From: Eudromia elegans
Lineage: Eukaryota; Chordata; Aves; Tinamiformes; Tinamidae
Length of the DNA stretch: 64,000 bases
Reading direction: 5' to 3'
Assembly (NCBI GenBank): GCA_003342815.1
Contig: PTEX01000059.1
Location: 3,362,542-3,426,541, forward strand
Below are positions 1-10,913 of this stretch, one piece after another. Made by a program: the position numbers and the translations under genes. Positions within the stretch are counted from its first letter, which is position 1; every line of letters begins with the position of its first letter. The notes under the pieces are model-generated. The model was not told the DNA's origin. It saw only the letters and a program-made list of their open reading frames with translations, and made no database searches.

Positions 1-3000
1 TTGTTAAATTTCATTAATTTGATTTTAAACCAACAGCTAAATTATATAAAGGAAAATAACCATTCAAAACAGATAAACTTCTGTTATTCATATACTCATA
101 TAATTTAAAAAAAAGGACTCAAAAACAAAACAAAAAAATTCTTTAAGTTGTCAACTTCTAGCCCCAAGCACATTTTTATTACTAGTGCACAATCCTATAA
201 AAATAGAGCTTTATAAATGAAAACATTGACAGACCCTTAGCAATAGTGGCACTACAGGGAATAGCTATAAACAACATTTTTATTCCTCAAGCATACCTTA
301 CCCTTGAAAGTTTACACTAATTACCTATAGTTTTGTTAATGTTTTAAGCTGCCCTTCATCTCTCCCATCCAGACATACCACTCAGCTTCCTCAACAGATA
401 TATTCAACAGCTTCTGTTCACACCTGACATCAATTTCCTTTGATGTTCACAGTCTAAATGAGAATGCTACAGCAAGCTGTATTTGTGAAGTATACAGGAT
501 GCCTTTAAAATGATGGCAGGTATTTTCCTCATTAAAGCAGCCATAACAGATAGTTAGATATGATGCTGTCCCTCACCTTCCTGCTAATTAATGACTATGA
601 TTGCAACCCAAATAAGATCAGGCAATTAAATGTGATAACATTTCAGAAGCGACGAAAATGTACAACAATCTTGGAATAGCTTCCTGTAGATAAATAAAGT
701 TGATCTCAGCAAAATTAACATATAAATGTACTATTCTATCAAAAAATTGCACAAACTAAAGAAAGTAATAATTTTGCTTCTAATTGAAACATGCGCTACA
801 GTGGAGATTGAAAGTATAGGCAGGCCCTATATCTGTTTTATCATTTATATTAGGAAAAGAATAGTCTGAATTCTTCAAAGGCAGATCATGAAAGTAGGTC
901 TTTACTACTACAATATAGCCCTGGAAGGTTTCTGCATCAACACTGTGAACATCTCTTTGAGATGGGTACTGCGTACCTTGGTATCGCTTAGCAGTTCGAA
1001 AACTCAAGAGGTTTCTGTTCCAGATTCAACATGGTGATGACTGAATACTCACCAATATGTTCAGCAGAGAGACAGTTAACATTTACATTTATTATCAATA
1101 AGTTTCAGAAATAATGCCTGTGACAATGAAAGTCATGATTCCAGTAGGATCCCTACAGCACCGTTTCGATCCACATTTTCTCCTGTTTCAAAGATTTTTT
1201 TTTAACCCACATAGGTGTCAATGATTGATTTATTTAATTTGAAAGCTCAGATATCAAAGATCATTTGGTGGTAATATTAAAATATAGTTATTTGATATGT
1301 GTGTGCCAAGTTCTAGTACAAAAAGGGGTTCTAACATCAATCAGCAGATGGAAAGAATGGACAATCTGATCACTTTTTTTTTCCCTACTGAGGACAGTAT
1401 CTTTACGATTGCCAAATATTGGGTAAAATGTTGGAGCTTCACTACCTTCTTCTTTTCACTCTGTCTGGAAAGCCAGGGATCACATAGCCTAAAAAGCACT
1501 AAGACAAAGAACAATCCTAAAGTACTCAATAAGTTTTTGGAGAGTACCATGGTAAGCCAGATAAATTCCTTAGACATCCTGGGACATGCACTGAAATTGG
1601 TTGAAATTTCATCCTTCTCTGACTTTTAGGTTTATTTTGAGGAATGGGAATCAACAGCCTATATCATTTCATCTTCAAAAGACTCTTCCTACTGCTAAAC
1701 TAATCTACAGTAATGAACACTTCTTTCGGAGCAGGGTTGCCATCTGCACGCTCTTTGGGCTGCCCCACTCTGTATCTACAGCTCCTGCATGCTTCCTTAG
1801 GGTCCTAAATCACAGCCATGACAACTCAGCCAGTGGATGGGCATGCACCCCTCCACTAAAGTATGCCTCTGAGAGCAGCAAACTGTGATGGATGTCTCTA
1901 AATGAGAGACTACTACATTCGGCAAAATCACTCACTAGACATAGGGAATACTGATGAGCAGTGCTTGATCTCATAGTGTCACAGGGAAAGGACAATGTCC
2001 CAGGACACTCCAGCTAAGACCAACAAAGACGTGTGTCCAGACCTTAAGAGTATGCACCAAAACTGGCTTTCGCACAGAGCTAGCAAAAAGTAATTTTGTC
2101 CTTTCTGAAATGTGTATCTTCTTTAAACCTAGAGGTAAATGAAATGTGAAAATTAAAACCACTATGCTGTCTTGAGTAGAGCTGGGTGGGGGCAGACAGA
2201 ATATGGGTGGGGGCAGACAGAATATTGGTCCCAAGAAGAATTATCTAGAGCTGTGTAAAACTTGATAGATGCTTTGAACAGAGAGGAAAGGGAGCTCTAG
2301 AAGTAGTGTTCTTTGTTGTTATTGCAGCACTGAAGCCTTTGGTCTACATCTTTGTTCCAGTTCCCCATTAAACCTGAAGGTCAGGATCAAGGGGTTAATG
2401 CAGGATTTTCATGAAATATTAATTTGCTGCTAACTTCACATGCAGTAGTTTAACATTCTGTGTACAATTTGGCTTAAGCAGTGGCTGGGGACATGTTTAT
2501 ATGCAATTAAATGAAAAAGCAGTTTTCTTACCCTCTTTGACCTCTAAAGTGAAGAAAAGTGTAACTGTGCAGCATGCTTTTTCACTTACACATTCATGAT
2601 CAAAGCTAAGAACAGTTTGGAACTAAATACATATTACTTTGTCAGATTTGTCAAGCTTTTTTTTTTCAAAAGCAAAAGTTATTAAAAATTAGGCTAACAT
2701 GCAATTTAGTTTTATTTAACTGTTCTCTCCCTCTCCCACTGGTCTAATAGTGATTAAAAAAAAAAAAAAAGGATGCTTTGAAAAGATTGGATCAAATGAC
2801 AAAAGCATTAACTTTCTGTGAGCACTTTTAGACTTTTAGGATGGAAGGCAAATATGACATCATAAGTCAAAGCTTTATTACCACAGACAATAGCAGTTAC
2901 GAAGCAGTGATGAAAGAATTTGCAAAGTGATAGAGAGTTGTGAAGACAGAGTCTATCGGAACTTTTCAAATGTTTCAATTTAGAAGGTCATTCTAAATCT

Positions 3001-4080
3001 AGAAGGTTCAACTCTAAAATAATCCTGTCAAAAAAAGATGGACTGTATATCTGGCAGGGACTGTATATGACTGATATTTTTAGACTATAACCAGTACCAC
3101 TCTAAATAAATATTTAGGACTAAATACTCATAGATTTATATTGTTTCGTCTCCTTCCTAGGCAGTATAAACTTATTCTTTTCTCTGCTTATGAAGGTAAA
3201 AGTGCCTTCCATAACCTTCTGTTGGGAGCACTACAATTCTTTTTCTAATTTTGAAATCTGTCATCTCTATTCAAGCAGAAGATCAGGGTCCTGAATGGCT
3301 AATTTGAGTATTTTTATCAACCCCTCCGGGATTCTGTGTGGATAATGACTGTTTCCCTGTACCATCACTCACAAACTACATTCAGTTTAAAGGTATTCCT
3401 GGCTTCTCCCTCCCCTTATTTGTATCTTTTTACCACAATGTGTTTTACAAGTTAGATCTCTACACTTTCCTAAAGACACCATTTGCTACTACTCATTGAA
3501 CCAACCTTCATTCAAATACTTACATGTTTTCCGCCATGCGATTCTTCACCAACAGGAAGACATGCTCCCAAGAGCATATACACCTGCTAAATTAATCTGC
3601 TTTCAATGTGAGATTTCCAAAACTTAGAGAAATCATCTGTGTATCATTAAATGATGGATACTTATCATGCTAATAAGAACACTTTAATTGCTACTCTGAA
3701 TTCCCTCTGCATATTTGTCATGTCCACTAGTTGTCTACAACTGTTTGCAAACTTTTGGAGAAACTCCACAGTTCTGTAGCAAGAAGCAGGCCTGAGAAGG
3801 ATTCGGGTGCCACTGATTGCTATTTTCCAATTCCCTAAAGTGATGATGCTGTTGGATTCATTTTAGGTGAATTCTTTTAGAACTTAAAAATACTGCAATC
3901 ATCCATGGTAAAACTCATAGTTATTAAAGCCCAGGACAATGACAGCACTGTAAAGACAGACTTCTGGCTATAACAGTGGTGGTCAGAAGAGCAGAACAGG
4001 AGAAAACCACATTGATTAAGTACAACAGCAGCAGCTCCAGTACATACCTAAAATTAAAACTAAAATGTCTGAAGATTTGA
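1..4080. other. AT-rich non-coding stretch
   Basis: I see no gene, RNA gene or recognisable transposon here. Open frames are short and have no recognisable domain. Small features are the tandem duplication at 2184-2225 and an A-run near 2757-2770. The stretch could be intergenic or intronic; the sequence alone does not decide. Confidence 0.6.
2184..2225. repeat. Perfect tandem duplication, 21-bp unit x2
   Basis: The unit GGGTGGGGGCAGACAGAATAT occupies 2184-2204 and is repeated exactly at 2205-2225. The lack of divergence suggests a recent replication-slippage duplication. It makes the short minus-strand open frame across it read as a repeated peptide, so that frame is not evidence of a gene. 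Confidence 0.9.
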
Positions 4081-4107
4081 CATAGAATCATAGAATGCTT
4101 AGGGTTG
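4081..4107 (-). mobile_element. Very short CR1 LINE 3'-tail fragment
   Basis: Read on the minus strand the bases are a run ending CATTCTATGATTCTATG, the characteristic archosaur CR1 3' terminus, preceded by CAACCCTAAG, which also fits the CR1 3' UTR. Nothing recognisable as CR1 continues beyond 4107. It is either an extremely 5'-truncated insertion or the last remnant of a decayed one. The match is short, so chance similarity is not fully excluded. Confidence 0.6.
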
Positions 4108-5020
4108 TTGTTTCTTACATAGGAAAGGAAAATTGTTACTAAATAAGCAGTTCTGATCTCCTACTTTCAGAAGACCTCAGTGTCAGAAAATTAAACCCAA
4201 ATTGTGGATGGGATATAGTGATCTAATTTTAAATTTTCTAATTTAATGCAAAGGCAGTTTTGCAGACTGATGGAATGCCATCTATACTACCACATTTTTG
4301 TTAGGTTTCTTTTAAATTCAGTTACTCGTATTTTACAGGCAGATCATAACTGAGCTGGATGAAACTCAGATTTTTTTTCTTTTTTTAAGTTTTGGTTCTG
4401 CTAAGTATCCAAGACTTAGGGTGTTCTGCCAAAGTACTACTTTAACATCAAGTGGTCTTCAACCTACTTTGGCCCTCAGGCAAGGATAGTGAACAATTAA
4501 TGTGCTGTGGGCAGTATTTTACCTCCTTCCCTAGACTGGCCCCAGCTTTAACCATATAATTGCCTCTGGCTGTGTACAACATAAGAGGATTTTGTGAGCA
4601 GCCTGAGTTCCCCAAGCCATGGTGTCAGAGGACTCAGATGACTAAGATATAATCACTCCAGCCAAATCAGAAACATGTCAAGAGCAGTTTCTTGTAATAT
4701 GCCAGTTTTAAATTTTAGAGGTTTATTTGCTCTACTAAAGAGGCAGAGAGGTATGAAGTATAGAAAGTCTGAAAAAATTAATCAAACTTTTTCAAAACAT
4801 TGGAAGAACGTTTTGTCAACAGCCATGTGAATTATGGTTTAGGTTACAATTTATTGTCTTCATCTTGATCTTAACCGTAAAAAGACTTGTTGATGGCTTT
4901 TATTACTCTGTTGGAGCTGAAGTTATAAGTAAGGGAAATTAAGGGGGAAAAAAAGGCTATTACTGCCACTTGCAACATCACACTCTGAAAACTGCTACCA
5001 GTACAAGCATGCTAAGACTA

Positions 5021-5046
5021 TTCCAAGAGAGGATTCCAAGAGAGGA
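5021..5046. repeat. Perfect 13-bp tandem duplication
   Basis: TTCCAAGAGAGGA at 5021-5033 is repeated exactly at 5034-5046. This looks like a simple slippage duplication with no obvious function. Confidence 0.85.
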
Positions 5047-5737
5047 TATCTGGCTCTCATGATCTCCTTGGCTTGTTAAAAGTTAAATTTAGAAATCCAC
5101 AAAATTCTTTAACATAAACAAGGACCAAAACAGCCACTTTTAAAGACTGTGCACTTTTTCATTTCAATTGGGTTGAGAGATGCTTAACTGAAAATATTCT
5201 CCAAAAGAGTTCTAATTGGCACCGCAGCAAACTGATATTTATTCAGACCTCTTTGTTGCTATACCATCACTAGCAGTCTAAAGATAATTAAATAACTAAT
5301 ACCTTATGTAGACATAGACAATGCACTTTAATATTCAGATATAAGTTATCTTCAGTATCTTTTCTACTTTAATGAGACTTGAAATTCAGTTCTCTTAATA
5401 TATTCTTCTCATGGTCATAGTACATTTTCCTTCCTGAGTTTTGAAAAAAAAATAAAATCCCTTCATTTGCTAGTATAATGTAAATACAAAGACTATGACA
5501 AAAACTTTTCCAGAGCTCTCTCCTATACTACCCTGTTTTCACAATTTAGTGCTCACAATGCCACACAGACCTTTCCAAGAGACTTCTAAAAGAATACATG
5601 CTGTACTTCCTTTTCTAATGTAATCATTCCTGCGCCTGCCATGCACCCAATAGATTTTTGCACCCATCACATTGACAATGATCCATGTCCCACCACGGGA
5701 TCAGACCTCGCTTCACCTAAACACAGGGAAGGGTCTC

Positions 5738-5745
5738 ATGCAAAT
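5738..5745 (+). promoter_or_regulatory. Octamer (ATGCAAAT) POU-factor motif
   Basis: A perfect ATGCAAAT octamer, the binding sequence of POU-domain (Oct) factors, lies in a stretch less AT-rich than its surroundings. A SOX-like ATTGACAATG lies about 70 bases upstream. An 8-mer occurs by chance every tens of kilobases, so only its conservation in other birds would make it meaningful. Confidence 0.2.
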
Positions 5746-8700
5746 CATCAGATACTTCTGTGCCATATGACCTGCATGAAGGTCCCAAATGCCTTGCGGT
5801 CTCCTCTGTTCAGCTACATGATGAGTCTGCAAATCTGTCTCTGTCCTTGGGTCCCTTGTCTCTTCTGCAGGAGAGAAGGCAGAATGGAGAAGAGTTATCA
5901 AACAATTCAGGTGACTACAGTGGCCTGGGTGGCTCAGTGTTTAATTAGGCCCATGATCCTCTGGTCACCTCGGGCATGAGACAAGTGGATTTCAGTGGAA
6001 AAAAAAAATCTTTCCTTGCAGGAGAGTCTTAGTTTTCTTTTTAGGTCTGGAAATTACATGCTAACCTTCTTAAACAGTCCGTGTTACTGTTTTGGTAAAG
6101 TTTATACTATTTCGGCTGAACCAGCTCTCAAACTTCATCTTGGTATGATGTTAGTCTAATTCCCAAGTTTTTCAAAAATAGTGTGGCCTGAGCTAAATTT
6201 TGAAAACAATCTCTTGGTCTTATGTAATAGCTCTGTCAGCAGACTTCAAAGAAACATCAAAGGGAATACTTCATCATTTTTCTCTTTTTAGCAAGCATGA
6301 GATTGAGGCAGTAGGAGGGACAAAGATGTGGCAATGGTCAGCTGATGGCTGAAGAGCTATAAAGAAAACTTGCATAGTCATTAATCTTGTTCATTTTCTA
6401 CTAGGCTTGAATACTTCTTTACTGAGTAATATTCATAAAATCCCCTCTACTGCTATTCATTGACCTGAATCACATAGCTACATAATGCTTTATTTTAATT
6501 CTCTTTTTTAAAACTTGCCAAAGACCACCAACAGAAACATTCTTACCCATATCTAGTGCCACAAGAAGTTTCAGATGACAGAGATGAGACTAAGAGTTGA
6601 TCATCTGATTAATTTTGCCAAGCACATATCTAGCACAGAAAACTGTTCTATGCCTCAAGCAGTGTAGTACAAATGTCCCAATTAGATGCATGACTGATTT
6701 TGATTTGGCTCATTATTTATGCAGAACATTGGCTACTGGCTTATTGTCTTATTAAGTCCTGCAATATGACCTGTAGTAGTGATGGTGACTAATGTTAGGA
6801 ACACCATTTCATTTTTCTTTAGGTTGTGTGTCTTTTTATTGTTATTATTAATCTCTTATCTCTCTTTCTCCCTTGATATTGCCAGAGCTCTGAGAGAGAA
6901 CAGATATAATTCAAAAATCTTGAAAACATTTGTAGATGTGCAGTAGGATTTATTTTACCTAACTTCCATTGCTCAGAGTTGAACACAGAAGTCAAAGCCA
7001 GTTATCCAAAATACTCTAAGTGTTACAGTCAGTGGTGAGTGAGAGGCACCTCTGACAAGCCACTCAATTAATCTGAAAATAGCATCTAAGACACATGGGA
7101 CAACTCATTTTTTGGAAGCAGTGACTTCTTTTCATTGATGACAGAGGATGTAAGGATGTCTGACCCAGATAGGGATGTCCACATATTGGTTGCCCTCATT
7201 AGAGCAAATGAAATTTGTCCTGAGAGACTCCAGAACACCTGATGTTCCTGTGTCTGAGGAAACTTGTAAAGTGCTCTTAGATTGCTTTCACGAAGCAGTA
7301 TAGAATGAGTGTCACTAAAGGAGAATGCTTCCAAAATCTTTTAAGTAAAATTAAAAATCTTGCTGTGAACTACATTTGTCTGTTCTTTACTCCATTACCT
7401 GATGCTTTGAAATTTTTATTTGGATAATCTGTTTCTATGGGTAACACTTTCTCTGTTGTTATAGGGTCATTAAAAATTTTCAGCTCAAGTCTTTGAAACT
7501 TCTGAAGGACAAGATGCAAATACATTCATGCCAATTCTTGTACGTCTGTCTGAGAAATGACCAGCACCAACTATAAGAAGACACAGGAAATACAAAGAGG
7601 TAGAATTGTTTCAGGGTAAACTTCTTCATTGAAAGCAATGGAATTTTTAAAGGAATTAAATGGGTGGTTAACTCCCTGCCTCATTAAAAACACATATGGT
7701 TAGCCACCTGAGTTGCAGGAATTTTAAAAGCTAATTCAGGAACAGGAAGGAAACCTCAAGATAAAGTCCAATATTGTCAATAGAATTCAGTCACTTTTTC
7801 CTAATACGCTAGTAAAGAAGACTATTGGGAATATTCTTAGAAATACCAATTTTAAGTTAGCACAAAAGAGTGGTATAGGGAAGCAAGTTTTCAGTGTTTG
7901 TAGATATGGTGTTCAGACCACAGATTTAACTTCAAATAGCACAGCTCCAATTTCAAATGGAAATATTTTGCAATTGTTCTTGACCAATGCAAGCAGTAAG
8001 TATTACTCAGAAAATTAACCTGATATACGATTTCAAATAATGAACACATTTAAGAAAATTATGAGCTGTTGACATGCAGTTCATGAATGTAGAAACATGA
8101 TCTGTCAGAATGAATTTACTCTCATCTAGATGCAGGTGATTTCAATATTACGGAATCACTAATAAAAAAGCCAGAAGCATTTCTATCTAAAGAGGCCCAG
8201 ACAACATTTATTTTCCATTAGCTTCAGTGAGCAGTGTGTTTACTTGACTCTTATGACTATTTAGACATATAGTTCAGTGAGATATTTTGAAACACTAATT
8301 TATCAAATTATCAAATTCAGGAAAATCCATAATAGCAAATGTGTTATATATGCATAAAAACACAATCAGCAGAACTAATATCAACTCATCTCCAAGTCTT
8401 GAGCTTTAGGCTCTCCCGTTTTCATTATAGTGAAAGCTTCCACTAGATTTTGCTCAGTGTGGAGAAATAAAATAGTATACTCTGGTATTGCCCCTCTTGT
8501 ACTTAATGAAGTCTAATCTTGACATTCAGTCTCTTCCTCAGTGAGGGCACAAAGAGAATTCAATTCCACTGAGCTGTCAAAATTTGGTTACAATTGGATA
8601 GGAATTCCAAATATATTAGAGGACACATACCTACATAGTGAGGCTTAAATAAGATTGCATAAGTTCCACTTCCTTAGGAGCCAAGATAAAGATGGATCTC

Positions 8701-10782
8701 TAATCCTTAAAAATCGAACTTTCAAATTTCTGCGGTTACTATGGAATTATCACAAAAAGTATGCACAAAAGACTATTAAAAACCAAAAATTTCCACTTAG
8801 AGTACATCAGTCATCTCATGTTAAGGAAATATCATTCAATACAGTCTATTCTGCACCTTTGCTTTTTGCATCAGTATTAAGAATACTTTTAAGAAGTAAA
8901 GCCTAAGAAGTAAATTGCCAAAGGTTCAGGATTTCATACAGTTTGCAGAAAATAGTTGCAGGATTTGACTTACTCGTGATATCGTGATAGTCTTTGTCTG
9001 TATCAAATATAAAAACAATTGCAAAAAAACCCCACCGCTTTCCAGGAAGTGAGAAAAATCTAGAATGGTTCTCCCATCTCAGCAAAGGCTCCTTCTGCAA
9101 TGTTTGCTCTGTCTACTCCCGCACAGACCACTCAAAATGAAAAGAAAAATGTAGTGTTGGTTCTTGCTCCCATAGAAACCACTATGAAGAGTAAGGAAAA
9201 ATACCTGTCAAGTAGGTCTACTCTAGAAAAGTTTATTTCTGGGAAAAGTAACTATCCATGATATTATTAAATAAGAATTTCAGTAGGTCACTTCTATATC
9301 ATTAGATGATATTATTAATAAAATTCCTTGAAATCTCTCACTAGGAGAAAGCTTTCCCCAAATACAGTACACTCGGTGAGATTTTTGGTGTTCCTCACTT
9401 TGGTTACCTGGGCCATAGATATCAGAGAAGGAAACCAACCGAAATTTTTATAATGATTAATAAATGTATTGTGACATTTCTTTTGAATCCTCATAGAGAT
9501 GAATAATGAACAATGGTGTACATTAATATGAAGAAGAAGGTTTAAATAAAGATTGCTTTGCCAAATCCTTCCTGCAACCACCAGAGCTTTTAAAAATAGC
9601 CTGACTTCCCACCCATTTTATTAGTTAGCTTTCTCTAATTTCTTTGGAATTTGCCAGAGAGGGTCCAAGAAGTTCCTTAGTAAAATAGATGCTCAGACTA
9701 TTCCTACAGTTCTGTTAGAATTGTCTTCTAGAAGAATAAGTATATTAATAGGGAATGGTAGAATTAATCCAGCAACACAGTGAATGAATAGAATGTCTGA
9801 TGCCTAATTTGTTTTATTAGCTTGTTCTCCACTTTTTTTATGTTAAAATTTAAGTCCTAAAAATATCTAGTCCAGAGCTGAAACATTTACTTTTAATATT
9901 TAATTAATATATCTCAGCTTTTTGCCTTAGCTTTCAATACAGACTTTTTTAAAAACATGTGTTCTTCAGTCAAGATGTATGGTATGAAACCTAAGTCTAG
10001 TGCCTAGTTATGTGAACTACTGCAGGATGACAATTTCTACAGGCAATAGTACTGGTTGTAAATGGTCACATAAAGCAAAAATTGAAGTATTCAGTTTATT
10101 ACATATTATATGGGATGAACTGAATGATATAGTAGGTGATGGTGAACTGCAAGACAATTTATTTATCTTTTTTCATTAAAATTTGATATGCATTCATAAC
10201 TCACAGCAGGCAGAGTGAAGTCTCCTAGTTTACAATACAGCATCCTCCATATCTCATATTTTAAAACAGTAGTTACTGCAAACAAAACATTTCATTTAAC
10301 ATCTCCTGAATAATAATAATATTTGAGTGAGAAAGATAAATCTAGTCATTCATCAATTCTAATTATTATTTTGGTTTACATATTGATCAGCTTATGTTAA
10401 ATGCAGACATCTAACATGTTAAATGACATTTAATAGTCATTTATGACATTCTGTATTTTAGGCTATAGATAAAAATAAACATCCACCTTAGTTTTCCTTA
10501 TAGCATCTATCTGGAATACCTATCAATAGTATTTTATTCATCTATTTTAGATGTATGTAAGAAGCTCCTCACCATGACATCTGACAATATATCTAGTCAT
10601 AATTATAAAAAATAGTAAGTCTAAAATGGTCATGTTCCTTCTTGCCTGTTTCTGTAATATAGAAAGTAACTGTTTTGATTATTTTTACCTCTAAAAAAAA
10701 ATTTCATGGAAAAAGACCTCTATTAAACAGATGAAGGAATAAATAAAGAAAATATTTTATTTCAGAAATATTGTCATACAAA

Positions 10783-10821
10783 GACTCTCTCTCTATATAT
10801 ATATATGAATATATATCCATG
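10783..10821. repeat. (CT)/(TA) simple repeat
   Basis: A short CT run passes into TA dinucleotides (TATATATATATA) and then into AT-rich sequence. It is an ordinary microsatellite and likely polymorphic in length. Confidence 0.8.
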
Positions 10822-10839
10822 TACACAAACACACTCATG

Positions 10840-10870
10840 CAATTATATAAGCTTGGAGCTTATATAATTG
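10840..10870. repeat. Perfect inverted repeat, 14-bp arms, 3-base loop
   Basis: CAATTATATAAGCT (10840-10853) is followed by TGG and then its exact reverse complement AGCTTATATAATTG (10857-10870). DNA or RNA could fold into a tight hairpin. It sits directly before a second inverted repeat in the same AT-rich block. Confidence 0.9.
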
Positions 10871-10887
10871 GATATATAATGGATAAG

Positions 10888-10913
10888 CATCTATTATATA
10901 CATATAATAGATG
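10888..10913. repeat. Perfect inverted repeat, 12-bp arms, 2-base centre
   Basis: CATCTATTATAT (10888-10899) and its exact reverse complement ATATAATAGATG (10902-10913) are separated by two bases. Together with the neighbour at 10840-10870 it forms a pair of adjacent cruciform-capable sequences. Confidence 0.9.

Larger units (their letters stand above)
4108..10782. other. AT-rich non-coding stretch
   Basis: No gene or transposon is recognised. Short open frames are present at the level expected by chance. Items inside are a 13-bp tandem duplication (5021-5046) and an octamer motif beside a possible small exon (5738-5910), both listed separately. Confidence 0.55.
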
